This document shows, piece after piece, positions 28,793 through 36,721 of a DNA stretch of 45,820 bases. The stretch lies in assembly GCF_012184385.1 (NCBI RefSeq), contig NZ_VSRL01000046.1, positions 1 through 45,820 on the forward strand. Direction: 5' to 3'. The DNA comes from Lentzea indica. GTDB lineage: Bacteria; Actinomycetota; Actinomycetes; Mycobacteriales; Pseudonocardiaceae. The stretch's first letter is position 1; the number at the start of each line of letters is the position of its first letter. The notes beneath the pieces are model-generated. The model was not told the origin of the DNA. It did no database searches and was given only the letters and a program-made list of their open reading frames with translations. Position numbers and translations under genes: made by a program.

Positions 28793-30247
28793 CTAACCGA
28801 CGAGCGTCCCCGCCAGCGGCGCGCGGTCCTGCTTCCACACCACGCACAGCACCTCCTGGCGGCCAGGAGTGGTGGGGTCGTTCCACGCCTGCCACTCCTG
28901 CTGCGTCGGCACCAGCGCCGTGAACCCGAGTGCCTCCTTGGACCGGGACGCGGTGGCCTGGAACTGCTCGTTGCAGTACTTCCTGCCGAAGTCGGCGAGC
29001 CAGTCCTTGCCGGGGTAGGCGACGGTCTTGGGCTGGTCCCAGAGAGGCGTCGCGGCGGAGAAGAGCTGGATGCCGTGCGGCTTGTCGCACGGCACGCTCG
29101 CGAGCACCGGTGAGCCCTGGGTGAGGAAGTCCTTCGCGCACTCCGTGCCGGTGAGGTTCCACTGCGTCACGTCGCCACCGCGGCCGTACGTGGCGATCCG
29201 CCGGGACGGCAGCGGAGCGCCGATCGGCAGCGGCGCGGTGTCGGTGCTCCACTCGGTGGAGTTCGCCGAGGTCGGGGTGCCGCTGGTGGTGGGTGAGCCG
29301 GCGGCTGAGGTGTTCTTCGGCTTGAAGGCCTGGTAACCGGCGAACGCGGCACCCGCGAGCACCACGACACCCAACGCCACGGCGGCGACCCGAACGGCCG
29401 TGTTCTTCTTCTTGCGCGGCAACGGAACCGGCGCGGTGCCCTGGACGATGGCGGTCAGCATGCCCCGCGCCTGGGACGCGGTCAGGCGCCGCGCCGGGTC
29501 CACGGTCAGCAGTCCGCGGATGACCTCGGCCAGCGCGAGTGAGGCCAGCCGCAGCACCGGCGGCTCGTTCATGATCGCGTGCAGCGTCGACGCGGTGGAC
29601 GTGCGTTCGAACGGGCTGATGCCTTCGACCGCGTGCGCCATCGTGACGCCGAGCGCCCACAGATCGGACGCGGGTGAGGCCTCCCAGCCGCTCAGCCGGT
29701 CCGGCGACATGTACGCGGGTGAGCCGACGATTCCGCCGTTGGTGGTGAGCCTGGGGTCGTCCATCGCCTGGGCGATGCCGAAGTCGGTGAGCTTCACGGC
29801 GCCGTCCGGGCGCACCATGATGTTGCTGGGCTTGACGTCCCGGTGCACGATGCCGGCCGCGTGCGCGGTCTCCAGCGCTCCCAGCACCTGCAACGCCACG
29901 CCTGCCATCCACACCGAGTCGCGTGGCCCGTGCCGCTCGACGACGGTGGCGAGGTCGGACGCGTCGACCAGCTCCATCGCGAGATAGGTGCGTCCGTTCT
30001 CGCGGACGATGTCGTAGACAGTCACCACGGCGGGGTGGTTCAGCCTGCCCGCGGTCCGCGCCTCGCGGAGCATGCGCTCCTCGAGCACGTTGCGTTCCTC
30101 GGCGGCGATGCCCTGTGGCGGGTGCAGCTCCTTGAGCGCGACCGCGCGGCCGAGCAGCTGGTCCTGGGCACGCCACACGACGCCCATCGCACCGCGGCCG
30201 AGCTCGGCGAGCAGTGCGTAGCGGTTGGCGATGAGTCGCTGTTGCAC
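28793..30247 (-). CDS. Membrane Ser/Thr protein kinase (Pkn2/Hanks type)
   Basis: A 484-residue kinase. The catalytic domain (~1-270) is complete: GRGAMG (17-22), Lys39 in VALKE, HRDVKPSN (135-142), DFG (155-157), SPAYMSPD, and SDLWALGV. A basic stretch PRKKKN and one membrane helix (~284-306) follow. A Thr/Ser linker then leads to a ~150-residue outer domain with three to four Cys (TECAKDFL, VPCDKPHG, KYCNEQF, VLCVVW), like the septum-formation-related domain rather than PASTA repeats. It probably senses something outside the membrane. GTG 30247 has a GGAGGGA ribosome site six bases upstream. Confidence 0.9.
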   Translation of the reverse strand: MQQRLIANRYALLAELGRGAMGVVWRAQDQLLGRAVALKELHPPQGIAAEERNVLEERMLREARTAGRLNHPAVVTVYDIVRENGRTYLAMELVDASDLATVVERHGPRDSVWMAGVALQVLGALETAHAAGIVHRDVKPSNIMVRPDGAVKLTDFGIAQAMDDPRLTTNGGIVGSPAYMSPDRLSGWEASPASDLWALGVTMAHAVEGISPFERTSTASTLHAIMNEPPVLRLASLALAEVIRGLLTVDPARRLTASQARGMLTAIVQGTAPVPLPRKKKNTAVRVAAVALGVVVLAGAAFAGYQAFKPKNTSAAGSPTTSGTPTSANSTEWSTDTAPLPIGAPLPSRRIATYGRGGDVTQWNLTGTECAKDFLTQGSPVLASVPCDKPHGIQLFSAATPLWDQPKTVAYPGKDWLADFGRKYCNEQFQATASRSKEALGFTALVPTQQEWQAWNDPTTPGRQEVLCVVWKQDRAPLAGTLVG

Positions 30248-30356
30248 GAACTATCCCTCCTGGACGCACCCGGATTCCGGCGAGCATATCGACGGTCGTG
30301 TGAGCGCTCTCTTCATGGTCACGTCTGTCGCGGGGCACAGGTTCACCACCGACGAA

Positions 30357-30390
30357 GAACGGCCCCGGAGCAGCAGCTCCGGGGCCGTTC
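30357..30390. terminator. Terminator after the repeat-protein gene
   Basis: Perfect 14-bp stem (30357-30370 with 30377-30390) with a 6-nt loop. Stem ends are GAAC/GTTC and a TTCG follows on the minus strand. It closes the minus-strand gene that stops at 30411 and insulates the kinase gene downstream. Confidence 0.75.
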
Positions 30391-30410
30391 AAGAGATCAG
30401 ACCGAGGCGA

Positions 30411-31845
30411 TCAGGCGCCCTCGGCCGCCAGGTCGTCGTCGTCCATGTCCTTGCCACCGTTGACCGGCTTGGCACCGTTCTTGCGGGTGCGGCGCTGCGG
30501 GCGAGGCAGGGCGGTGGGCGGCGGGGGAGGCGTGGGCGAGCCGCCGCCGAGGATGAGCTCGGCGAAGGTGGCCATGGCCTCGTCCAGCTGGCCGCCGATG
30601 CGGAGCTCCGACTCCTGGTTCGACTTGCGGACCAGGGACTGCAGGGCGTCGGAGTCCGGGCGGGCCGCGACGGTCTCGCTGACCTTGGACAGGCTCGCGT
30701 CGACCGTGCCGCCGAGCTCGGAGATGCGGGTCGCGAAGTCGTCCTCGACCTTGTCCAGGCGGTCGGTCATGGTGTCGAGCTTCGAGGTGACCTGCTCCAA
30801 GCGGCCGGCGAGAGCCTCGAGGCGGTCGGCTGCGTCGACCTGGTCGCGGGACTGCTCGATCGCCGCGTACAGGGCGGTGCGGGCCTCGTCCAGCTTGCCG
30901 TTGACGGCGTCGCGGGTGTCGGCGACGGCCGACGTCAGCTCGGTGCGGGTCTCGGCCAGCGAGCCGGCGAGCGAGTCGCGGGTCTCCGCCACGACGCCCG
31001 CCAGCTCGCCGCGGGTCTCCGCCACGGCGCCGGACAGCTCGGTGCGGGTCTCGGCGAGCGACGAGGCCAGCTGGTTGTGGCGGTCGGTGACGGTGGACAC
31101 CAGCTTCTCGCGGCTGTCGGTGATCGCGCCGGCCAGCTCCCACGGCTGTCGGCCGATCGCGGCGACCAGCTCTGCGCGGGCGGCGGCCAGGGAGGTCGCG
31201 GGACTCGTCGGCGCGGCCGTGCAGGCCCGAGAAGGACTCCGCGAGGATCTTCTGCAGGGCCTCGCGGGTGCCGTCGAGGTGCTCGTGCACGCCCTCGTCG
31301 ACCTCGTCGAGGCGGCCGCGCAGGGCGGCTTCGAGGGCCTCGATGCGCTCGCGCAGCGGGTTGGTGACGGCGCCGGGGATCGAGTCGACCTTGCCGTCCT
31401 GCTTGTCGAGGTGGCCGTCGAGGTCGTCGATGCGCTTGTGGATGCTGGCGAGCTTGTCCTCGAGGCCGTCCATCCGGCCGGCGACGCCCTCGAAGCGGCC
31501 GGCGACGCCGTCGAGGCGGCCGTCCAGCTGGGCGAAGGGCTTGGCGAGCTTGTCCACCAGGGAGTCGACGGCGCGACCGATGTCCGCGACCGCGTTGTCC
31601 TGGGCCTCCAGCTTGGCGAGGGCCTCGTCGAGGCGCTCCGCGAGGACGCTGACCTCGGTGCGGTCCGGCAGCTCCGACAGGCGCTTGCGAACCGAACCCA
31701 GCGACTCCAGAGGCGACATTCGGGCGTGGATCTCGTCCAGCGCGTCGAAGATCTGCTGCTGCTCGCTCTCACGGATCTCCGCGGCGCGCGTGAGCATGTT
31801 GCGCATCCGATCGAAGGACATCGTGGAGTTGTTGTTCTCTGTCAC
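30411..31845 (-). pseudogene. Long helical repeat protein, heptad then hendecad repeats (frameshifted in this sequence)
   Basis: Reconstructed length ~477 residues. It starts at GTG 31845 with the short leader MTENNNSTM. The first half is helical with runs of 7-residue repeats (LDGRLDG, VAGRFEG, VAGRMDG, LEDKLAS, IHKRIDD). Near 31194-31203 the frame breaks: after GRADESR the other frame continues TSLAAARAELVAAIG. The second half has nine exact 11-residue repeats (30828-31124), then more coiled coil and a Pro-rich/basic acidic-tipped tail (PTPPPPP, then MDDDDLAAEGA). The break is of the +1 or -2 type. No catalytic motif is seen. A structural or membrane-surface role is inferred. The divergent neighbour is add. 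Confidence 0.65.
30828..31124 (-). repeat. Nine tandem 33-bp/11-residue (hendecad) repeats
   Basis: Exactly 297 bases encoding nine consecutive 11-residue units with no gaps: ITDSREKLVST, VTDRHNQLASS, LAETRTELSGA, VAETRGELAGV, VAETRDSLAGS, LAETRTELTSA, VADTRDAVNGK, LDEARTALYAA, IEQSRDQVDAA. The consensus is hydrophobic-A-E-T-R-x-x-L-x-x-A. The period of 11 is that of apolipoprotein/LEA-like amphipathic helices or hendecad coiled coils. Confidence 0.85.
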
Positions 31846-32070
31846 GGCTGAGTGCCTTCGTCCAGGGGAGGGGGAGACCACGGGAGCCTATCCGCGTCAC
31901 GGCACGTGTCTGTACCACCCCCGCCAGAAAACGGCCGGGCGCGGACGGGCGACTGGCCCGATCAGGCTACTCGATTGGTATGAACGCCAAGTTACTGGCC
32001 GGAAGCGTCCGATTGCGACCGGTGATGTTCCTACCTTGGGGTGACTCAAGCGCGCGAGTGGTTGCAGAAA

Positions 32071-32100
32071 GTTGCTGATCACGGATCGGCAACATCCGTG
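32071..32100. promoter_or_regulatory. Two overlapping, mutually exclusive inverted repeats
   Basis: Repeat A pairs 32071-32080 with 32084-32093 (9 of 10, 3-nt loop). Repeat B pairs 32080-32086 with 32094-32100 (7 of 7, 7-nt spacer). They share bases, so only one can form at a time. They lie about 70-110 bases before the add start and, if add is leaderless, upstream of its promoter as a regulator site. Confidence 0.4.
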
Positions 32101-32168
32101 AACCGACAAACGATCATAGCGGGAGCAAGATCATTTTGGCCAGCGCTGAAGCGGCGTGTCGCCTGAAG

Positions 32169-32174
32169 TAACGT
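32169..32174 (+). promoter_or_regulatory. Candidate -10 element of add
   Basis: TAACGT fits TANNNT and lies 6 bases before the ATG at 32181. No Shine-Dalgarno sequence precedes the ATG, which suggests a leaderless message. Confidence 0.4.
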
Positions 32175-32180
32175 GTAGCA

Positions 32181-33269
32181 ATGTCCACGCCGCTTACCTT
32201 GGAGTCCATCCGCAGCGCGCCGAAGGTGCTGCTGCACGACCACCTCGACGGTGGCCTCCGCCCGCAGACGGTGATCGAACTCGCCGATGCCTCCGGCTAC
32301 CAGGGCCTGCCCACCACAGACGCGGGCGTGCTCGGCGGCTGGTTCCGTGACAACGCCAACTCCGGGTCGCTCGTGCGATACCTGGAAGGCTTTGCCCACA
32401 CGTGCGGTGTCATGCAGGACGAGGCCGCGCTCGTCCGCGTCGCCGCCGAGGCCGTCGAGGACCTCGCCGCCGACGGCGTCGTCTACGCCGAGATCCGCTA
32501 CGCCCCCGAGCTGAACATCGAGAAGGGCCTCTCGCTGGAGCAGGTCGTCGAGGCCGTCCAGGAGGGCTTCCGCCTCGGCGAGCAGCGCGTCGCCGCGACC
32601 GGCCGCAAGATCCGCATCGGCACCCTGCTGTGCGCCATGCGCCAGAACGAGGGCTGGCTGCGCATCGCCGAACTGGCCGTCCGCTACCGCGACCTCGGCG
32701 TCGTCGGCTTCGACATCGCGGGCCCGGAGGCCGGCTTCCCTCCCACCAGGGGCCTCGACACCTTCGAGTACCTGCGCCAGCAGAACACGCACTTCACCAT
32801 CCACGCAGGTGAGGCGTTCGGCCTGCCGTCCATCTGGGAGGCCATCCAGCACTGCGGCGCCGAACGTCTCGGCCACGGCGTGCGGATCGTCGACGACATC
32901 AAGGTCTCCGGCGACGGCACCGTCCAGCTGGGCCGCCTGGCCGCCTACGTCCGCGACCGCCGCATCCCGCTGGAGATGTGCCCGACCTCGAACCTGCAGA
33001 CCGGTGCCGCGGCCACCATCGCCGACCACCCGATCGGCCTGCTGGCCAAGCTGCGGTTCCGCGTCACCGTCAACACCGACAACCGCCTGATGAGCGACTG
33101 CACGCTCTCCAGCGAGTTCGCCGCGCTGGCGGACACGTTCGGGTACGGGTGGGCGGACCTGCAGTGGTTCACGATCAACGCCATGAAGTCGGCGTTCATC
33201 GGGTTCGACGAGCGGCTGGCGATCATCAACGAGCTGATCAAGCCGGGTTACGCGGCTCTCACCGCTTAG
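32181..33269 (+). CDS. add: Adenosine deaminase
   Basis: A 362-residue zinc enzyme that converts adenosine and deoxyadenosine to inosine forms. Metal ligands are H19 and H21 in [11 protein letters not shown], the His of the HAGEAFG block with its catalytic Glu, and the Asp pair region in [16 protein letters not shown] supplies the other active-site His. The MCPTSN block precedes the last metal Asp. The length and NTDNRLMS (rather than NTDDP) are typical of the actinobacterial type. It complements the nucleoside importer at 22-29 kb, though it is a separate transcript. Confidence 0.95.
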   Translation: MSTPLTLESIRSAPKVLLHDHLDGGLRPQTVIELADASGYQGLPTTDAGVLGGWFRDNANSGSLVRYLEGFAHTCGVMQDEAALVRVAAEAVEDLAADGVVYAEIRYAPELNIEKGLSLEQVVEAVQEGFRLGEQRVAATGRKIRIGTLLCAMRQNEGWLRIAELAVRYRDLGVVGFDIAGPEAGFPPTRGLDTFEYLRQQNTHFTIHAGEAFGLPSIWEAIQHCGAERLGHGVRIVDDIKVSGDGTVQLGRLAAYVRDRRIPLEMCPTSNLQTGAAATIADHPIGLLAKLRFRVTVNTDNRLMSDCTLSSEFAALADTFGYGWADLQWFTINAMKSAFIGFDERLAIINELIKPGYAALTA

Positions 33270-33303
33270 CTCACAGCTACCGAGTCCGTTGAGCACCAAC
33301 AAA

Positions 33304-33332
33304 AACGGGCCACCCAAGCTGGGTGGCCCGTT
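33304..33332. terminator. Bidirectional terminator between add and the acidic protein gene
   Basis: Perfect 13-bp stem (33304-33316 with 33320-33332) with a 3-nt loop. The minus strand continues with a run of T (complement of AAAAA before the stem), so it is strongest for the minus-strand gene ending at 33345. It also lies 35 bases after the add stop. Confidence 0.85.
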
Positions 33333-33344
33333 GTCGTGAGAGAG

Positions 33345-34562
33345 TCAGTTGGTGTTGAGCCGGTCCTCGAACTTCGCCTGCAGCTCGCGGAACGCGGCCA
33401 CCTCGGCGTCGTAGGGGGCGGACGGCGCGAGGCGCGTCGGGTCGGGCGACACGACGAACGACACCAGCCAGCCCAGCGACTCGGACGAGGCCAGCGCGTC
33501 CTTCACGGACTCGTCCTCCGCCCACTCGGCCGCGTCCTCGAACAGTTCGACGGCGAGGTCGAGCTGCTGCGGGTCGAGGGAGTCGGGGCCCTCCTCCATG
33601 TCCTCGGCGATGCCGGTCAGCACGTAGACGTTGTCCTCGTCCACGTCGACCTCGAGCTCACCCGCGGTGGCCTTGACCTTGACGTCGTTCCAGGTCTCGA
33701 CCTCGGCGAGGTCGTGCTCGTCGTTCTCGGCGACGAAACGGCTCAGGCCGCGGTGCGAGGTGAACACCTCGATCTTGCCGCGGCGGCCCAGGAACACCGG
33801 GTCGTCGCCGAGGTAGCAGCGCAGCGTGTAGAACTCGCCGGCGGACGTGATGATCTTGATCGGGTCGATGCCGACCTCGGCCCAGAAACCGGTGGGCGCG
33901 GCCTTCTCCTCGTCGGAGTCTTCCTCGTCCGAGTCGTCGGCGGCGGCAGCCGCGGTCGCTTCCTCCAGCGCGGTGAGCTCCTCCTGCGCGACGGCGAGCT
34001 CCTTCTCCGGGACCTCCGGCGTGTTCACCACGCTGTCGATCGCGTCGAGGACCTCGTCCCACTTCTCGGAGACGACCTCGGACAGCTCGTCCCACAGCTT
34101 GGCGCCGTCACGGCCGCTGAACGGCAGCGTGCCCTGCGGAAGCAGCGAGAAGCCCTCCGCGGAGTCGAGCACCTCGTGGACCTTCTCCAGGTCGCAGACG
34201 TCCGCGAGCGCGCGCACGATCGCGATGACGTCGGCGAGCTCACCGATCGTCCAGGTGTCCGGGTCCTCCGCGATCAGCTCGGGCACGCCGACGAGGTCGA
34301 ACTGGTGGTTGTCGTCCGGCGAGAGGTCCGCGACGCCCAGCGACGGCACGATCGGCCACGCGGGGTGATCGGTGAGGTCGTGCTCCTCGGCGGTGCGCAC
34401 GAACGCGGCGAGGTGCGCGGCGTCGGGGAAGACGAACAGGTCCTCCTCGTCGCCGAGGAACGCCTCCCACTCCTCGCCCTTCTCGCGCCAGCGGGGTGCC
34501 CACAGCGTGACGACGTCACCCTGCGTCAGCCCCAGCTCGATGGGGACGATGTCCTGCGCCAT
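33345..34562 (-). CDS. Conserved acidic actinobacterial protein (often labelled primosomal protein)
   Basis: A 405-residue, strongly acidic cytoplasmic protein. An N-terminal alpha/beta part (MAQDIVPIELGLTQGDVVTL, then WRLPRWREKGEEW-like Trp-rich text as WAPRWREKGEEWEAF) is followed by a helical acidic linker with AAAAADDSDEEDSDEEK near residue 210. A second alpha/beta part contains GFWAEVGIDPIKI and FTSHRGLSRFV. There are no nucleotide-binding or zinc motifs, so the primosomal label, which I remember from related genomes, has no support here. It is the third gene of a probable operon behind two YbaB-like genes. Confidence 0.7.
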   Translation of the reverse strand: MAQDIVPIELGLTQGDVVTLWAPRWREKGEEWEAFLGDEEDLFVFPDAAHLAAFVRTAEEHDLTDHPAWPIVPSLGVADLSPDDNHQFDLVGVPELIAEDPDTWTIGELADVIAIVRALADVCDLEKVHEVLDSAEGFSLLPQGTLPFSGRDGAKLWDELSEVVSEKWDEVLDAIDSVVNTPEVPEKELAVAQEELTALEEATAAAAADDSDEEDSDEEKAAPTGFWAEVGIDPIKIITSAGEFYTLRCYLGDDPVFLGRRGKIEVFTSHRGLSRFVAENDEHDLAEVETWNDVKVKATAGELEVDVDEDNVYVLTGIAEDMEEGPDSLDPQQLDLAVELFEDAAEWAEDESVKDALASSESLGWLVSFVVSPDPTRLAPSAPYDAEVAAFRELQAKFEDRLNTN

Positions 34563-34616
34563 CCTGACCTCCCGGTCACGCCTGCCTGATGCCGTGGGCG
34601 AGCCTAACGGTGCTGA

Positions 34617-35054
34617 TCACCGGCGCCCAAAGGGGTTCTCGAAGAACGCGTCCTCGTCTGGGTCATCGAGGATAGGCGTCCTGGGTCGCCGCTCCGCAGG
34701 CGCCTCGGGAGCTGCGGATTTCGGCGGTACGACGGGGTTCCACGTCGACCGGAAGGGTGAGTCGCCGGCAATGGACTCGACGTCGATCGCCATGCCGTCA
34801 CCGAGCGCCAGCGCCATCCTGTTGAAGCTCGTCTGCACGGCAGCGTTCGTCGCGAGCCGCGCGGTCTCGGTGACCACCTCGCCGACCGCTTGCGGACCCT
34901 GGTTCAGCAACGCCGGGTGCAGGTGCACAGCCTTGAGCTCGCCCTTCGCGGACGCCGTCACCCTGCAGAGCCCGTTCGGGTGCTCGACCGTCTCGACGGT
35001 GACCGCGAGGTCGCGCTGGAGCTGCTCGACGGCCTGCATGCGTTCCTCGTTCAC
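34617..35054 (-). CDS. YbaB/EbfC-like protein 2 (diverged)
   Basis: About 145 residues: an N-terminal YbaB-like domain (helix, then beta strands around VTASAKGELKAVHLHP, then helix with VVTETARLATNAAV) followed by a Pro-rich linker and an Asp/Glu/Phe-rich tail (DDPDEDAFFENPFGRR). YbaB/EbfC proteins are small dimeric DNA-binding proteins of the nucleoid. The GTG at 35054 overlaps the previous stop as GTGA. A GTG at 35063 is the alternative. It probably pairs with the upstream YbaB-like protein or with itself. Confidence 0.65.
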   Translation of the reverse strand: MNEERMQAVEQLQRDLAVTVETVEHPNGLCRVTASAKGELKAVHLHPALLNQGPQAVGEVVTETARLATNAAVQTSFNRMALALGDGMAIDVESIAGDSPFRSTWNPVVPPKSAAPEAPAERRPRTPILDDPDEDAFFENPFGRR

Positions 35055-35404
35055 CGCCGCCACCCGAACTCGTCTTCGTCGCTGCCGCGCTTGAGCCCCA
35101 TGGCGGTCAGCTCCTGCGTGTCGACCACGCGTTCCAGCGACTGGTGCAGCCTGGTGTTCGCGTTGCGCTGCGCCTTCTCGGCGATGCGCATGATCTCGGC
35201 GGCCAGCCCTTGCGGGCCCATCCGCAGTGCCGCGGCGCTCACCGTGATCTGCTGCGGCGGACCGCCGGGCGTCGCGACCACCGTCACCGCACCGTCCGGT
35301 GAGGACGCTCGTCCCGTGATGGGACCGCTGCGCGTGACGTGCTCCGACACGGCCTGCTCGACATCGCGCACCTTCCGCGCGGCGCGCTCGACGTCGTCGT
35401 CCAC
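35051..35404 (-). CDS. YbaB/EbfC-like protein 1
   Basis: A 117-residue YbaB/EbfC-family protein. A charged N-terminal helix (DDDVERAARKVRDVEQAV) is followed by strands DGAVTVVATPGGPPQQITVS and a long helix GPQGLAAEIMRIAEKAQRNA, the family pattern. The tail GSDEDEFGWRR resembles the acidic tail of its neighbour. It starts with GTG 35404. It is translationally coupled to the next gene, followed by the acidic protein gene 54 bases on. Confidence 0.75.
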   Translation of the reverse strand: MDDDVERAARKVRDVEQAVSEHVTRSGPITGRASSPDGAVTVVATPGGPPQQITVSAAALRMGPQGLAAEIMRIAEKAQRNANTRLHQSLERVVDTQELTAMGLKRGSDEDEFGWRR

Positions 35405-35461
35405 CTGATCACCCCCCTACTACGACAGTGTGCCGCATGATCATGCGTTCGGTCGTGCAGT

Positions 35462-36019
35462 TCACGCCTCGACAGCGGTTTCCAGCAGCGTGGTCAGTTC
35501 GCTGGCCACGTTGTCGAGCGGATCGATGCTGCGCTGGGCCCGGCACATCGCGACGGCACCTTCCGCGGCGGCGACGACGAGCTGGGCCAGGCTCTTCGCA
35601 CGCCCTGCCGCGACGCCGTGGTCCTGGAGCGAGTTTTCGAGCTGTCCCGACCAGGTCCTGAACGCCTCGGCGGCAGCGGCCAGCGCGTCCGCACTGGCGG
35701 TCTCCTCGATGGACACCGCGAGCACGGGACAGCCGGCCTGGAAGTCGGTCTCGGTGACGATCTGCCGCCACAGCCCGAAGAACGCCTTCAGCCCGTCGAC
35801 CGGTCCTTTGCGGAGCTTCGCCGCGAGCACTTTCGACACGGTGTCCCCCGCCCACCGGACCGCCTCGGTCGCGAGCTGGTTCTTGCCGCCGGGGAAGTAG
35901 TGGTACGTCGAGCCGAGCGGCGTGCCCGCGTGCTTCGCGACCTCCCGGATGCTCGTCGCGTTGAGCCCGCGCCGCCGGATCATGTCGGCCGCTCCTGTGA
36001 CGATCTGCTCTCGGGACAT
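35462..36019 (-). CDS. TetR/AcrR-family repressor
   Basis: A 185-residue TetR-type regulator. The N-terminal helix-turn-helix is clear (ADMIRRRGLNATSIREVAKH, then GTPLGSTYHYFPGGK, ending the recognition helix). The C-terminal ligand domain resembles the LmrA/YxaF-like group (GCPVLAVSIEET, then SLAQLVVAAAEGAV). It is divergent from a tautomerase-family gene, with two near-identical 16-base operator-like sites in the 82 bases between, so it probably represses itself and that gene until a small molecule binds. Confidence 0.88.
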   Translation of the reverse strand: MSREQIVTGAADMIRRRGLNATSIREVAKHAGTPLGSTYHYFPGGKNQLATEAVRWAGDTVSKVLAAKLRKGPVDGLKAFFGLWRQIVTETDFQAGCPVLAVSIEETASADALAAAAEAFRTWSGQLENSLQDHGVAAGRAKSLAQLVVAAAEGAVAMCRAQRSIDPLDNVASELTTLLETAVEA

Positions 36020-36035
36020 GTCTTGCCTCTCTGGC

Positions 36036-36051
36036 TATAACGCTCGTCATA
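36036..36051. promoter_or_regulatory. TetR operator-like site 1
   Basis: TATAACGCTCGTCATA, a 16-base imperfect palindrome (12 of 16 positions symmetric, TATRACG/CGTYATA). It lies 17 bases upstream of the TetR start codon. It is AT-rich and likely overlaps the repressor's own promoter. Confidence 0.6.
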
Positions 36052-36071
36052 GGATAGCGTCCGCCTGGGTT

Positions 36072-36087
36072 TATAACAGTCGTCATA
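36072..36087. promoter_or_regulatory. TetR operator-like site 2
   Basis: TATAACAGTCGTCATA, identical to site 1 at 14 of 16 positions and in the same orientation, starting 36 bases later. It is 15 bases before the tautomerase ATG at 36102, so bound repressor would block that promoter or its initiation. Confidence 0.6.
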
Positions 36088-36101
36088 GATCGGAGTTCGC
36101 C

Positions 36102-36536
36102 ATGCCGATGATCGAGCTGACCGCTCCGGCGGGATCGCTGACCGACGCGGGCCGCAAGAGCGTGCAGCGGGACCTGGCCGCGCTGCTGCTGAAGTGGGAG
36201 GGCGCCCCGGACAACGAGTTCTTCCGCTCGGTGGCGTGGACCTACCTGCACGAACTGCCCGCGGGCGCGCAGACGACCGCCGAGGACGACGCGCCGCGGT
36301 TCCGGGTGGACGTCCGGGTTCCCGCGGGTGCGCTGTCCGATCGGCGCAAGGCCGGCCTGGTGCGGGAGGCGACCGCGCTGGTGCTCGACGCGGCCGGGTT
36401 GGGGGAGGCCGACGTCATGCGGGTGTGGGTGCTCATCCACGAGCAGGCGGAGGGGACCTGGGGCGCGGGCGGGCAGATCGTGCGGTTCGCCGAGTTGCGT
36501 GAGCTTGCGGCGAAGTCCGCCGATGGCGTGAGCTGA
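36102..36536 (+). CDS. Tautomerase-superfamily protein
   Basis: A 144-residue protein of the 4-oxalocrotonate tautomerase/MIF-like superfamily in its two-unit form: MIELTAPAGSLTDAGRKSV at the start and a second unit RFRVDVRVPAGALSDRRKAG about 65 residues later, each a beta-alpha-beta element. The catalytic N-terminal Pro is residue 2 (M-P-M-I). The C-terminal part has a Trp-rich loop (EGTWGAGGQIVRF). It is controlled, by inference, by the divergent TetR gene. The substrate is unknown. Confidence 0.78.
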   Translation: MPMIELTAPAGSLTDAGRKSVQRDLAALLLKWEGAPDNEFFRSVAWTYLHELPAGAQTTAEDDAPRFRVDVRVPAGALSDRRKAGLVREATALVLDAAGLGEADVMRVWVLIHEQAEGTWGAGGQIVRFAELRELAAKSADGVS

Positions 36537-36556
36537 CCTCGCCCAGGCAAAATCGC

Positions 36557-36712
36557 GTGGCGTGCTTGGGACGAGCGCACCTGCCCGACGCGTTGGAACT
36601 GGCGGCGTCCGGACAGGTGGCGCCGGAGCGGGTGGTGTCCGGGGTGTTCGACCGGGAGCAGCTGCCGGAGGTGTTGCCGGAGCGGCATCTCAAGCCGGTG
36701 TTCACTCGCTAG
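36557..36712 (+). pseudogene. Relic of a zinc-type alcohol dehydrogenase C-terminus
   Basis: A 51-codon open stretch to TAG 36712 that reads like the last ~50 residues of a medium-chain alcohol dehydrogenase: GRAHLPDALELAASGQV, then RVVSGVFDREQLPEVL. The usual form ends RPVVDRVFPLDQLPEALEAL. No start, zinc motifs or nucleotide-binding domain precede it, because the tautomerase gene ends 20 bases earlier. It is therefore a truncated remnant and probably not translated. Confidence 0.5.
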
Positions 36713-36721
36713 GGTCGGCCC

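Larger units (their letters stand above)
31846..32180. other. 335-nt divergent intergenic region upstream of add
   Basis: No gene is seen. It carries promoters for the repeat protein (minus) and adenosine deaminase (plus). Two overlapping inverted repeats lie at 32071-32100 and a -10-like TAACGT just before the add start. Nothing else is recognised. Confidence 0.55.
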
